A stretch of DNA of 64,000 bases from Pelomonas sp963422775 (GCA_963422775.4 CAUJSJ030000096.1:1-64000), one strand, 5' to 3'. Positions 52,765 through 61,935 are shown, counted from the first letter of the stretch. Notes: generated by a model not told the origin, from the sequence alone. Program-made: numbers and translations.

Positions 52765-54282
52765 ATGCAGCAGAAGCTGAACACCGTCGTCATCGTCGGC
52801 GGTGGCACCGCCGGCTGGATGACGGCCGCCGCGCTTGCCAAGGTCACGAACGGCCGCGTGACGATCAAGCTCGTCGAGTCCGAGGAGATCGGCACCATCG
52901 GCGTCGGCGAGTCGACCATCCCGATGATCCGGCTCTTCAACCAGCTGCTGGGCATCGACGAGAACGAGTTCATGCGCGAGACGCAGGCCACGTTCAAGCT
53001 CGGCATCGAGTTCCGCGACTGGGGCGCCATCGGCGACCGCTATCTGCACGCCTTCGGCCAGATCGGCCACCGCTCCAGCATCCTGCCCTTTCACCAATAC
53101 TGGCTGCGCATGCATCAGGCCGGCCAGGCGCCAGACCTGTGGGCCTATTCCATCAACGGCGCGGCCGCGCGCGGGCACCGCTTCATGCGCGCCGACACCA
53201 GCCTCGGCCACTCGCCACTGGCCGAGATCGTTCATTCCTTCCACCTCGACGCGGGCCTCTACGCCCGCTACCTGCGCCGCTACGCCGAGAAGCTGGGCGT
53301 GCAGCGCACCGAAGGCCGTCTGCTGGACGCGCAGCTGCACGAGAACGGCCATGTGCGCAGCGTTCGCATGGCCAGCGGCGCAGTCATCGAAGGCGACTTC
53401 TTCATCGACTGCTCAGGCTTTCGCGGCCTGCTGATCGAGCAGACGCTGAAGACGGGCTACGAGCACTGGAACCACTGGCTGCCCTGCGACCGCGCCGTCG
53501 TCGTGCCCAGTGCCTCCGGGCCCGACCTGCTGCCCTTCACCCGCGCCACCGCCCGCCCCGCGGGCTGGCAATGGCGCATCGGCCTGCAGCACCGCGTGGG
53601 CAACGGCCATGTCTATGCCAGCCAGGCCATGAGCGACGACGAGGCCGCGGCGCTGCTGATGCGCAAACTCGATGGCGAGGCGCTGGCCGAGCCCCGCGTA
53701 CTGCGCTTCGAGAGCGGCCGCCGGCGCAAGGTCTGGAACCGCAATGTCGTCGCCATCGGCCTGGCCTCGGGCTTCATGGAACCGCTGGAGTCGACCTCCA
53801 TCCACCTCGTGCAGTCGGCCATCGCGCGGCTCATCCAGTTCTTCCCGGACCGTGGCTTCAGCCCCGCCGACATCGCCGAGTTCAACCGCCAGAGCGAGTT
53901 CGAGACCGAGCGCATCCGCGATTTCCTGATCCTGCATTACCACGCCACCACGCGCAGCGACACGGCCTTCTGGAACCGTGTCCGCAGCATGGATGTGCCG
54001 CAGACACTGAAGGACAAGCTCGACCTCTGGCGCGCCAGCGGCCGCATCGTGCGCCACGGCGACGAGCTGTTCTCCGAGGTTGGCTGGCTGCAGGTACTGC
54101 ACGGCCAGGGCCTCAAGCCGCAGGCCCACCACCCGCTGGCCGATGCCTTGCCGCAGAGCGAAATCGGCGACTATCTCAGCGACACCCAGGCCGTCATCCA
54201 GCGCTGCGTCGCCCAGATGCCCAGCCACGCCGACTTCATCGCGGCCCACTGCGCCGCTGTCCAGGAAACCGAGACATGCTGA
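52765..54282 (+). CDS. Flavin-dependent tryptophan halogenase-family protein
   Basis: 505 residues. FAD motif VVIVGGGTAGWMTAAAL (about residues 8-24), flavin-loop GTIGVGESTIPMIRLF (about 46-61), and TFKLGIEFRDW with a Lys (about 79) in the position of the catalytic Lys of PrnA/RebH. The WxWxIP halogenase motif is present only in the form GWQWRIGL. FMEPLESTSIHLVQ near residue 340 matches the conserved Glu/Ser segment. Such genes recur in TonB-receptor sugar loci of Gram-negative bacteria, where halogenation has not generally been shown. A GTG at 52741 is an alternative start. Overlaps the GH97 start. Confidence 0.88.
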   Translation: MQQKLNTVVIVGGGTAGWMTAAALAKVTNGRVTIKLVESEEIGTIGVGESTIPMIRLFNQLLGIDENEFMRETQATFKLGIEFRDWGAIGDRYLHAFGQIGHRSSILPFHQYWLRMHQAGQAPDLWAYSINGAAARGHRFMRADTSLGHSPLAEIVHSFHLDAGLYARYLRRYAEKLGVQRTEGRLLDAQLHENGHVRSVRMASGAVIEGDFFIDCSGFRGLLIEQTLKTGYEHWNHWLPCDRAVVVPSASGPDLLPFTRATARPAGWQWRIGLQHRVGNGHVYASQAMSDDEAAALLMRKLDGEALAEPRVLRFESGRRRKVWNRNVVAIGLASGFMEPLESTSIHLVQSAIARLIQFFPDRGFSPADIAEFNRQSEFETERIRDFLILHYHATTRSDTAFWNRVRSMDVPQTLKDKLDLWRASGRIVRHGDELFSEVGWLQVLHGQGLKPQAHHPLADALPQSEIGDYLSDTQAVIQRCVAQMPSHADFIAAHCAAVQETETC

Positions 54283-56327
54283 CCCGCCGCCTGTTTGCCC
54301 TCCTTTCCCTCGTCCTCTGCAGCGCCGCCCACGCCGACGAAACGCTGGCCACCGTCACCTCGCCCAACAAGCAGCTTGTCGTCACGCTGCAGCTGACTGG
54401 CGAAGGGCGCTTGGCCTACCGCGTCGACCGCGCCGGCAAGCCGCTGATCAACGCCTCGCGGCTGGGCCTGCTGCTGACCAACGCCCACCAGCTCGACGGC
54501 GGCTTCAAGCTCGTCGGCCAGAAGACCACCGAGCACGACGACACCTGGGAGCAACCCTGGGGCGAGAGCCAGCGCGTGCGAAACCACTACCGCGAGCTGA
54601 TGGTGGAGCTGTCCCAACCCGGCCAGGGCGGCCGAGGCATGGGCCTGCGCTTTCGCGTCTTCGACGATGGCCTTGGCTTTCGCTACGAACTGCCCAACCA
54701 GCCCCAGCTGCCCATCGCCCGCATCAGCGACGAGCTGACCGAGTTCGACATCGCCGAGCCGGCCACGGCCTGGTGGATCCCGGCCGGCGAGGCGCTGGTG
54801 CTGGAGTACCCGGTACAGCGCACGCCGCTGGCCGAGGTGGGCCTGGCCAACACGCCGCTGACGATGCGCACGAGGAGCGGCGTGCACCTCGCGCTGCACG
54901 AAGCGGCGCTGGTGGACTACGCGTCGATGTGGGTGCGCAAGGTCAGCGGCCAGAAGCTGCGCGCGCAGCTGGCGCCCAGCACGCAGGGCGCCACGGTCTT
55001 CAAGCAAGGCGCCTTCGCCACACCCTGGCGCACGCTGCGCGTGGCCGACTCAGCAGGCGCGCTGTACGAATCCAACCTGGAACTCAACCTCAACGAGCCC
55101 AACAAGCTGGGCGACGTGAGCTGGGTGCAGCCTGGCAAGTTCGTCGGCGTCTGGTGGGAGATGCATCTGGACAAGTCGAGCTGGTCCAGCGGCGCCAAGC
55201 ATGGCGCAACGACGGCCAACACCAAGCGTCATATCGACTTCGCGGCGAAGCATGGCTTTCGCGGCGTGCTGGTGGAGGGCTGGAACCTTGGCTGGGACGG
55301 CAACTGGGTCGGCAGCGGCTCGGTCTTTGAATACCTGAAGGCCATGCCCGACTTCGACCTCGAAGCGGTCGCGGCCTATGCCAAGAGCAAGGGCGTGCGC
55401 CTCGTCGGCCACCACGAGACCGGCGGCAACATCGCCCGCTACGAGTCACAGATGGAGGCGGCCTATGCGCTGTACGCGAAACACGGCGTCGATGTCGTCA
55501 AGTCCGGCTATGTCACCGACGCCGGCACCGCGCAGTTCGCCAACGCGAACGATCCAACCGGAAAGGGCACCCACTTCGGCTTCACCGAATCGCAGGAAGG
55601 CGTGCGCCATTTCGTCAAGGCCGTGCAGGAAGCGGCCAAGCACAGGATCGCCATCGACACGCACGAGCCCGTGAAGGACACCGGCCTGCGCCGCACCTAC
55701 CCGAACTGGGTGTCGCGCGAGGGCGCGCGCGGCCAGGAGTTCAACGCCTGGGGCGACCCGATCAACCCGGTGGACCACGAGGTCAACCTCGTCTTCACGC
55801 GCATGCTCAGCGGGCCGATGGACTACACGCCGGGCATCCTCAGCCTGAACGGTGCCGGTGACCGCAAGCTGAACTCCACCCAGGCCAAGCAGCTGGCGCT
55901 CTACGTCGCGCTGTATTCGCCCGTCGTCATGGTGCCGGACCTCATCGAGCACTACGAGCGCTGGCCGGCGGCCTTCCAGTTCATCAAGGACGTGCCGACT
56001 GACTGGGAGACGACCCGGGTCATCCACGGCGAACTCGGCGAAGTGGCGACCATCGCCCGCAAGGACCGCCGCAGCGAGGACTGGTACGTGGGCGCCATCA
56101 CCAACGGCGACGGGCGCAGGCTGACGCTGCCGCTGACCTTCCTCGACGTCGGCCGCCGCTACCGCGCCGAGATCTACCGCGACGGTGACAACGCCGACTA
56201 CCGCGACGACAAGCGCCGCTTCGACCTCGTCACCGAACAGGTCACCGTCCAGTCCACCGACACCCTGCCCCTGCGCCTCGCCCCGGGTGGCGGCCAGGCG
56301 ATCCGCTTCGTTGCCTTGCCCAAGTGA
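54276..56327 (+). CDS. GH97 alpha-glucosidase (SusB-like), exported
   Basis: 683 residues. Signal peptide MLTRRLFALLSLVLCSAAHA. N-terminal beta-sandwich (SPNKQLVVTLQLTGEGRLAYRVDRAGKPLI), TIM barrel from about residue 290 (KFVGVWWEMHL, HIDFAAKHGFRGVLVEGWNLGW, VDVVKSGYVTDAG, IDTHEPVKDTGLRRTYPNW with a catalytic-type Glu, ARGQEFNAWG with the second Glu, and GPMDYTPGI), and a C-terminal sheet domain. The two barrel glutamates fit the inverting, calcium-dependent SusB subgroup. Converts short maltooligosaccharides to glucose in the periplasm, to be imported by the next gene product. Confidence 0.95.
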   Translation: MLTRRLFALLSLVLCSAAHADETLATVTSPNKQLVVTLQLTGEGRLAYRVDRAGKPLINASRLGLLLTNAHQLDGGFKLVGQKTTEHDDTWEQPWGESQRVRNHYRELMVELSQPGQGGRGMGLRFRVFDDGLGFRYELPNQPQLPIARISDELTEFDIAEPATAWWIPAGEALVLEYPVQRTPLAEVGLANTPLTMRTRSGVHLALHEAALVDYASMWVRKVSGQKLRAQLAPSTQGATVFKQGAFATPWRTLRVADSAGALYESNLELNLNEPNKLGDVSWVQPGKFVGVWWEMHLDKSSWSSGAKHGATTANTKRHIDFAAKHGFRGVLVEGWNLGWDGNWVGSGSVFEYLKAMPDFDLEAVAAYAKSKGVRLVGHHETGGNIARYESQMEAAYALYAKHGVDVVKSGYVTDAGTAQFANANDPTGKGTHFGFTESQEGVRHFVKAVQEAAKHRIAIDTHEPVKDTGLRRTYPNWVSREGARGQEFNAWGDPINPVDHEVNLVFTRMLSGPMDYTPGILSLNGAGDRKLNSTQAKQLALYVALYSPVVMVPDLIEHYERWPAAFQFIKDVPTDWETTRVIHGELGEVATIARKDRRSEDWYVGAITNGDGRRLTLPLTFLDVGRRYRAEIYRDGDNADYRDDKRRFDLVTEQVTVQSTDTLPLRLAPGGGQAIRFVALPK

Positions 56328-57523
56328 ACCCGATGTCCGTTCCAGCTTCTGCCTTGCCGGCACCGGCCGACAGCCGCGCACCACTCGCTGTCGTCACGCT
56401 GCTCTTCTTCATGTGGGGCCTGTTGACGGCGCTCAACGATGTGCTGATCCCGCACCTGAAGGCGCTCTACACGCTGAGCTATCTGCAGGCCATGCTGGTG
56501 CAGTTCTGTTTCTTCGGCGCCTACTTTCTCGTCTCGCTGCCGGCGGGGCGGCTCATCCAGCGCCTGGGCTACCAGCGCGGCGCGGTCTTCGGCCTGGTCG
56601 TCGCGGCGGCCGGCTGCCTGCTCTTCCTGCCGGCTGTGAGCGCCGGCTACGCCCTCTTCCTGTTCGCCTTCTTCGTGCTGGCCGCCGGCATCACGGTGCT
56701 GCAGGTCGCGGCCAACCCTTACGTCACGGCCCTGGGCGACCCGCGCACGGCGTCCAGCCGGCTGACGCTGACGCAGGCCTTCAACTCGCTGGGCACCGCG
56801 GTTGCACCGGCGCTGGGCGTGCTGATCCTGCCGACAGGAGAAGGCGGCAGCGTGCAGGGGCCGTATCTCGCACTGGCCGTGGCGCTGCTGGCGCTGGCCG
56901 GCTTCTTCGCGCTGGCTCGTCTGCCGCGCATTGCCGATGAAGCCAAGCCGACGACAACATCAGCCATCGCCGTCGCACGCGCCCACCCTCACCTGCTGTG
57001 GGGCGTCGCGGCGATCTTTCTGTACGTCGGCGCCGAGGTCAGCATCGGCAGCCTGCTGATCAACTTCATGCAGGAAGCGGCCGGCATGACGGCCGCCGCG
57101 GCCGCGCCGTATCTGAGCCTGTACTGGGGCGGCGCCATGGTGGGCCGCTTTGTCGGCGTGGGCCTGATGCGCCTCATGGCACCCGGCCGATTGCTGGCCG
57201 CGCACGCCACGCTGGCCGTGGGGCTGATCGGCGTCGGCGTGGCCACTCAAGGCCAGGTCGCGATCTGGGCGCTGCTGGCCGTCGGTCTGTGCAACTCCAT
57301 CATGTTCCCCACCATCTTCAGCATGGCCGTGCATCGCCTGGGTGCCCAGACAGCCCAGGGCTCGGGCCTGCTGTGCATGGCCATCGTCGGCGGTGCCCTG
57401 CTGCCGCTGCTGCAGGGCCATGCGGCCGATGTCATCGGCCTGCAGGCCTCGTTCGGCATACCCGCGCTGTGCTACGCCGGTATCGCAGCCTATGGCTGGC
57501 TGAACTCGCGACTGTTTGACTGA
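56324..57523 (+). CDS. Sugar MFS transporter, FucP/GluP type
   Basis: 399 residues, 12 helices. LFFMWGLLTALNDVLIPHLKALYTLSYLQAMLVQFCFFGAYFLVSLPAG (about 27-75) and LQVAANPYVTALGDPRTASSRLTLTQAFNSLGTAVAP (about 126-162) are the hallmark segments of the FHS (fucose-galactose-glucose:H+) family. Likely takes glucose released by GH97 into the cytoplasm. The GTG at 56324 overlaps the GH97 stop (GTGA); ATG at 56333 is an equally possible start. Confidence 0.93.
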   Translation: MNPMSVPASALPAPADSRAPLAVVTLLFFMWGLLTALNDVLIPHLKALYTLSYLQAMLVQFCFFGAYFLVSLPAGRLIQRLGYQRGAVFGLVVAAAGCLLFLPAVSAGYALFLFAFFVLAAGITVLQVAANPYVTALGDPRTASSRLTLTQAFNSLGTAVAPALGVLILPTGEGGSVQGPYLALAVALLALAGFFALARLPRIADEAKPTTTSAIAVARAHPHLLWGVAAIFLYVGAEVSIGSLLINFMQEAAGMTAAAAAPYLSLYWGGAMVGRFVGVGLMRLMAPGRLLAAHATLAVGLIGVGVATQGQVAIWALLAVGLCNSIMFPTIFSMAVHRLGAQTAQGSGLLCMAIVGGALLPLLQGHAADVIGLQASFGIPALCYAGIAAYGWLNSRLFD

Positions 57524-57524
57524 C

Positions 57525-58544
57525 ATGAACGCCCAGCCCTGGCCGCGACTGCTTGCCTGCTGGCAGGACGGTCGGCTGCGCACGCTGCTGCTGCACGCCG
57601 ACGGGCGCCGCGCGCATGCCAGCGACGAGCCCATCCAGGACGGGACGCAACTGGCGCCCGCGCTGGCCGACGCCCTCGCCGCGCTGCACCGCCCAGTGCA
57701 CCATGCCGTGCTGATGACCGACACGGAGCTGGCGGCCGACACGCTGAGCAAGCGGCTGGGCCTGGCCACGTTGTGCACGGTGCCCTGGGCTCGCGCGCTG
57801 CGCCTGGCGCCGGAAGACGCCTCCGGCTGGACAGGCGCCGCCCGCGCGCTGGACCTGGCCCTGCACACGACCGCCACCACCGGCGCCGTCTGCGACCAGA
57901 TCCGTGCAACCTACCCGCACCTGACGCGCTGCGAACGCCGCGTCGCCGACGTGGTGCTTGCCAACCCCGGCGCCGCGCTGGATACGGCAACCGCCCGGCT
58001 GGCCGAGGCAGCCCAGGTCAGCCAGCCCCAGGTCATCCGCTTCTGCCGCGCGCTGGGCTTTGACGGCGTGAAGACCTTCAAGCGCGCACTGGCCGAGAGC
58101 CTGGCCTCTCAGGGCGGTGAGCCCGCCGGCCACCCGCTGCTGGCACGCAGCACCCAGGCGCTGCGTGGCCTGGACCGCGCGACGCTGGGCATCGCCGCCC
58201 GGACGCTGGCCGGTGCCAGCCAGGTCGACGTGCTCGCCGACGCGGCCCACGCGCCGCTGCGAGACATGGCCCTGCAGGCGCTCTGGCGGTCCGGCATCCC
58301 GGCGCGGCCGCTGCTGCACGGCGATCTGCCGGCGGCAGCGCCCGCGGTCTGCCTGGCGCTGGGCGCCATCGCGACGCCACGCCCCGGGATGCCCGGCGTG
58401 TGGATCACCGAGAGCGCTCAGGCCAACGCGGCCGTGCAACTCGTCACCGGCCCCGAGGCGGAACTGGCGCCCGCGCTGCTCGCCATGCTGGCCCTGCAGT
58501 TGCTGCTGGCCGACGTGGCTGCGTCAAGGCGCCGCGGACGCTAG
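57525..58544 (+). CDS. RpiR-family regulator with an unusual N-terminal extension
   Basis: 339 residues. Residues 1-110 (MNAQPWPRLLACWQDGRLRTLLLHADGRR...) are not a normal RpiR start and are unrecognised; glucokinase-RpiR fusions occur in Burkholderia, but no glucokinase motifs are visible here. The HTH_6 domain covers about 120-195 (IRATYPHLTRCERRVADVVLANPGAALDTATARLAEAAQVSQPQVIRFCRALGF). A degenerate SIS sugar-phosphate domain follows (about 215-330). Last gene of the alpha-glucan locus, 2 bp after the transporter, so probably its repressor responding to a sugar phosphate. Its stop shares bases with that of the convergent 43-residue ORF. Confidence 0.85.
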   Translation: MNAQPWPRLLACWQDGRLRTLLLHADGRRAHASDEPIQDGTQLAPALADALAALHRPVHHAVLMTDTELAADTLSKRLGLATLCTVPWARALRLAPEDASGWTGAARALDLALHTTATTGAVCDQIRATYPHLTRCERRVADVVLANPGAALDTATARLAEAAQVSQPQVIRFCRALGFDGVKTFKRALAESLASQGGEPAGHPLLARSTQALRGLDRATLGIAARTLAGASQVDVLADAAHAPLRDMALQALWRSGIPARPLLHGDLPAAAPAVCLALGAIATPRPGMPGVWITESAQANAAVQLVTGPEAELAPALLAMLALQLLLADVAASRRRGR

Positions 58545-58672
58545 GCGGGCTTTGCCAGGCCCTGCTGGCGGGCCTGAAAGCGCCGCTGGGCCAGCACCAG
58601 CATGCGGGCGAAGGACACGATGGGCCGCGGCGCGGGCGCTGCCGGCCTGGGCGATGAAGGCAAGGTGGTCAT
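58541..58672 (-). CDS. 43-residue basic small protein, putative
   Basis: Reads MTTLPSSPRPAAPAPRPIVS then FARMLVLAQRRFQARQQGLAKPA. A proline-rich start precedes an amphipathic basic helix. It begins 18 bp after the thioredoxin-like gene in the same direction and ends tail-to-tail with the RpiR gene, their stop codons (CTAG) overlapping. AAGGACTT lies just upstream as an RBS-like sequence. Existence as a protein is not proven; no function suggested. Confidence 0.4.
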   Translation of the reverse strand: MTTLPSSPRPAAPAPRPIVSFARMLVLAQRRFQARQQGLAKPA

Positions 58673-58690
58673 ACGAAGTCCTTCTCAAGG

Positions 58691-59701
58691 TCAACCGAAG
58701 GTGAAGGCATAGGCCCGTGCGCCAGGGGCGTCGAAGCGGATCTCGAAGCTCCGCTCGCGCACCGGGCCGCGCTGGCGCACGAGCTGGTACAGCCGCTCGC
58801 CGCTGGCCACGCCACGGCCCTCGGCATCCACGTCCAGGCCCGCATCGGGCCCGGGCGGGCGGCCATCCAGGGTGATGCGAAAGGGCAGCGGCTTGCCATC
58901 GGCCGCGGGGCCCAGCACGAGGTGCAGGTCGCGCGCGTGAAAGCGCAGCAGCACGCTCCCCGCTTCGCCCGACAGCTCGGCGTACTCGGAGCGCACGGTC
59001 CAGTCACCGGCCAGCGCCCATTCGTTGAGCCGCGGGTTGCCGCCGGCATAGCGCCTGAGGCGGTCGGGCAGCACGCCGCGTGCCACGCCATGCGCATGGC
59101 CGAGATAGGTCTCGGGTGAGCGCACGTTGGCGAAGTCGGGCGTCAGGCCGAGGCCGTTGAGGGCGACCTGGGCCATGCCCGCCTCGGGTGGCTTGCCGGC
59201 CTCGCGCAGCAACTCGCGGATGACCTGCTCGGCGCGCTCGTAGTCGCCCTCGCCGAACTGGTGGTGGCGCACACGGCCCTGGGCGTCGATGAAGTACAGC
59301 GCCGGCCAGGCCTGGTTGCGAAAGGCGCGCCAGATCGTGAAGTCGTTGTCGAGCACGATGGGGTAATCCAGTCGGCCATCCTTGGCAGCCAGGCGCACAC
59401 GCTTCACGTCGCGCTCGAAGCCGAACTCCGGCGCATGCACGCCGACGACGACCAGGCCCTGGGGGCCGTACTGCTGCGCCCAGGCGCGCAGATAAGGCAG
59501 GGTGCGCTGGCAGTTGATGCAGGAGTACGTCCAGAAGTCGACCAGCACGACCTTGCCGCGCAGGGCGTCCAGCGTCAGCGGTGGCGAGTTGATCCATTCG
59601 CCCCCGCCGTCCAGCCTCGGCTGCAAGGATTCGACCGGCAGCGCTGCCGGGGTGGTGGCGGTCATCAGGCAGGTCAGCAAGGCGGCGATGAAGCGTTTCA
59701 T
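58691..59701 (-). CDS. Exported thioredoxin-like protein, DipZ C-terminal type
   Basis: 336 residues. Signal peptide MKRFIAALLTCLMTATTPAALP; redoxin domain with LRGKVVLVDFWTYSCINCQRTLPYLRAWAQQYGPQGLVVVGVHAPEFGFE (CxxC as CINC, about residues 60-63), DNDFTIWRAFRNQAWPALYFID with the cis-Pro, then a C-terminal beta domain (about 215-336; LRFHARDLHLVLG and SFEIRFDAPGARAYAFTFG). This arrangement matches DipZ/YneN proteins lacking the membrane part. Periplasmic redox role. It lies 5 bp after the HD/LuxR gene. Start at 59701 is chosen for the signal peptide. Confidence 0.88.
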   Translation of the reverse strand: MKRFIAALLTCLMTATTPAALPVESLQPRLDGGGEWINSPPLTLDALRGKVVLVDFWTYSCINCQRTLPYLRAWAQQYGPQGLVVVGVHAPEFGFERDVKRVRLAAKDGRLDYPIVLDNDFTIWRAFRNQAWPALYFIDAQGRVRHHQFGEGDYERAEQVIRELLREAGKPPEAGMAQVALNGLGLTPDFANVRSPETYLGHAHGVARGVLPDRLRRYAGGNPRLNEWALAGDWTVRSEYAELSGEAGSVLLRFHARDLHLVLGPAADGKPLPFRITLDGRPPGPDAGLDVDAEGRGVASGERLYQLVRQRGPVRERSFEIRFDAPGARAYAFTFG

Positions 59702-59706
59702 GGGTG

Positions 59707-61149
59707 TCAGATCAGTCTCAGGGTCATGGCCTTCAGCGTCGCAGCAGCGCGCGTCGAGCACTCGAGCTTGCGGAAGACGCTTTCCAGATGGGCGCGCACG
59801 GTGCTCGGGCTGATGCCCAGCACGCGCGCGGCTTCCTTGTTGCTTTCACCCTGGCCGATGCGGCGCAGCACCTGGACTTCGCGCTCGGTCAGCAGCGTGG
59901 CCGTTGGGGCGACCCTGGGCGGCGGCGCGCCACCGCAGACGGCGCCGACGCTCGCAGCGTCGAGGCGCCCGGCTTCAGCCTCGGCACGCAGGTGGGCCTG
60001 TGCCGCGGCCAGGTCCAGCGCCGCCCCACCTGGGCGCGTCGTCTGCAGGCCGACGGCGCACGCGGCCGTCGCGAGCACGCGGGCCTCCAGCGGGATGGCG
60101 TCGGCGCGGGCGCCACGGAAATGCCCTGAGCCATCGAGGCGCTCCTCCACAAAGGAGGCCAGCAGCGCCTCGTCGCGCAGCGCTTCGATGCGGCGGCCTG
60201 CGCGTTCGGCCCAGTAGGGCACGAGGCGCAGCTTCTCCTGGTCGGCCTCGCCGACGGGGCGAGTGGCTTCCAGCACGTTGTTGGGGACCGACGCGCGGCC
60301 GATGCCGTGGATCAGCCCCGCGCGGTAGACGCGGCCCTGGGCGGCGGCGTCCATCCCGAGGTGAGCGGCGCAGCGTTGTGCGGCGTCGGCCACGCGGCGC
60401 GACAGGCCCAGCATCCAGGGCAGCTTGAGGTCGATGACGTCGGCCACCAGCTCCAGCGCCGCCGTGCGGCCACCGTCGCCGAAGGCGGCCTTCAGCGCGT
60501 CGCTGTTGGCGGCGCCGCGGTCCAGCGCATCCAACCAGTCGGCGCCGTGTTTACGCGCCAGCTCGACGAGCTGGGCCGGGTAGCGGTGGTCGGCGCGCTC
60601 GGTGATGGTCTGCAGTGCGCCTCGCAGGCCATAGGTGCGCGACAGGACCTCCAGGTCGCCGGCCAGTGCGACGAGATAGACGGTGGGCGGCACGGCGGCA
60701 CCGCTCAGGCCCATGGGCTGGCCCGAGCCGTCGAAGGCTTCGAAGCAGTGGCGCAGCGTGGCGCGGACCTCGTCGGGCAGCGCCAGCGTCCGGGCGATGT
60801 CCTCGGCCACTTCGCAGTGGATGCGAGCCATCGGGCCGACGCTGCCGGCGATGCGCCCGGCCTCGGCGTTCGACGTCAGTACCAGCATCGCACGCCGGCC
60901 GCCGACGTCGTCTCCCATCATGTCGGCGAACTCCGGCGCATTGGCCGTGCAGCCCGACCAGCGCAGCAGCGCCGCCCAGGCTGCATCGACACGGGCATCG
61001 GGCGCGCCACCGCTGGCCTCGGCCAGGCGGGCCGCCAGCCAGGCCGTGCGCGCGGAGTGATCCACGGGCTGGCCCATGCTGAGGTCGCCGACGAAGGCGA
61101 GCGCGCAGATGACGTCGAAGACGGGGATGGAGGCGCTGCTGGAGGTCAT
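59707..61149 (-). CDS. Degenerate HD-GYP domain protein fused to a LuxR-type DNA-binding domain
   Basis: 480 residues. Two HD-related halves are visible: an N-terminal one with HCFEAFDGSGQPMGLSGAAVPPTVYLVALAGDLEVL (about 138-173) and a C-terminal one with RAGLIHGIGRASVPNNVLE (about 279-297), VEERLDGSGHFRGARADAIPLEARVLATA (about 342-370). The HD metal motif is HGIGR instead of HDIGK, so phosphodiesterase activity is doubtful. The C-terminus is a clear LuxR/GerE HTH: LTEREVQVLRRIGQGESNKEAARVLGISPSTVRAHLESVFRKL (about 421-463). No receiver domain. Lies between an alpha/beta hydrolase (2 bp) and the thioredoxin gene (5 bp). Confidence 0.88.
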   Translation of the reverse strand: MTSSSASIPVFDVICALAFVGDLSMGQPVDHSARTAWLAARLAEASGGAPDARVDAAWAALLRWSGCTANAPEFADMMGDDVGGRRAMLVLTSNAEAGRIAGSVGPMARIHCEVAEDIARTLALPDEVRATLRHCFEAFDGSGQPMGLSGAAVPPTVYLVALAGDLEVLSRTYGLRGALQTITERADHRYPAQLVELARKHGADWLDALDRGAANSDALKAAFGDGGRTAALELVADVIDLKLPWMLGLSRRVADAAQRCAAHLGMDAAAQGRVYRAGLIHGIGRASVPNNVLEATRPVGEADQEKLRLVPYWAERAGRRIEALRDEALLASFVEERLDGSGHFRGARADAIPLEARVLATAACAVGLQTTRPGGAALDLAAAQAHLRAEAEAGRLDAASVGAVCGGAPPPRVAPTATLLTEREVQVLRRIGQGESNKEAARVLGISPSTVRAHLESVFRKLECSTRAAATLKAMTLRLI

Positions 61150-61151
61150 CG

Positions 61152-61913
61152 TTACTGAGAGTTCTTCACGGCGTCGAGGATGGTGGCGGCCACCTGGGCC
61201 GGCGCAGACTGCTGGGGCACATGGCTGGTCTTGACTTCGCTGACCTTGGCGCCGATGAGCTTGGCGAAGTCGCGCTGCAGGGCGGGCTGGATCATGTGGT
61301 CGTTGCCGGCGACGAGGTACCAGCTCGGCTTGGTTTTCCAGGCCGCGACGCTGACCTTCTCACCGAAGGCCTTGCCGGCGATGGGGCCCTGGGTGGCAGC
61401 CATGACGGCGGTCTGCGCGGCGGGCAGGTCCTGCGCGAAATGCTGGCTCATGCCTTCGTCGGACAGGCGCAGGAAGCCGGCAGCGTCGGGCACCAGGTGC
61501 GACAGGCCCGCGGGCGCGGGGTAGGCCTTGCCGAGGTCCCCCACGGCCTGGCCGACATCGGGCGCGAAGGCGGCGATGTAGACGAGGCTCGCGACCTTGT
61601 CGCTGGCGCCGGCTTGCGTGATGACGGTGCCGCCCCAGGAGTGGCCGACCAGCACGACCTTGCCGGGCGCGGCGTCGATGGCGCGCTTGGCGGCGGCGAC
61701 GTCGTCGTCCAGCGAGGTCAGCGGGTTCTGCACGGCGGTCACGCGCACGCCCTTGGCCTGCAGCAGCGGGATGACCTTGGCCCAGTCGGAGCCGTCGGCA
61801 AACGCGCCGTGGACGATGACCACGCTGGGTTGCGGCTCTGCGGCTTGAGCGGCAGAACCAAGGGTAGCGAGAGAAAGCGCAGCGGCGGCGATGGAGAGCT
61901 TGGCGAAGTTCAT
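61152..61913 (-). CDS. Exported alpha/beta hydrolase
   Basis: 253 residues. Signal peptide MNFAKLSIAAAALSLATLGSAAQAA. VVIVHGAFADGSDWAKVIPLL (HGAFADG, about residues 33-53), nucleophile elbow LVGHSWGGTVITQAG (Ser about 92), DHMIQPALQRDFAK (acid region), and His in KTSHVPQQSAP. This resembles the group of RsbQ-like/EstC hydrolases with the HGAFADGSxW motif. First gene of the operon with the HD/LuxR regulator. An RBS AGGAAA is present. Dyads in its upstream region may be the regulator's sites. Confidence 0.9.
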   Translation of the reverse strand: MNFAKLSIAAAALSLATLGSAAQAAEPQPSVVIVHGAFADGSDWAKVIPLLQAKGVRVTAVQNPLTSLDDDVAAAKRAIDAAPGKVVLVGHSWGGTVITQAGASDKVASLVYIAAFAPDVGQAVGDLGKAYPAPAGLSHLVPDAAGFLRLSDEGMSQHFAQDLPAAQTAVMAATQGPIAGKAFGEKVSVAAWKTKPSWYLVAGNDHMIQPALQRDFAKLIGAKVSEVKTSHVPQQSAPAQVAATILDAVKNSQ

Positions 61914-61935
61914 GGTGATTTCCTGGGTGGGTTGG

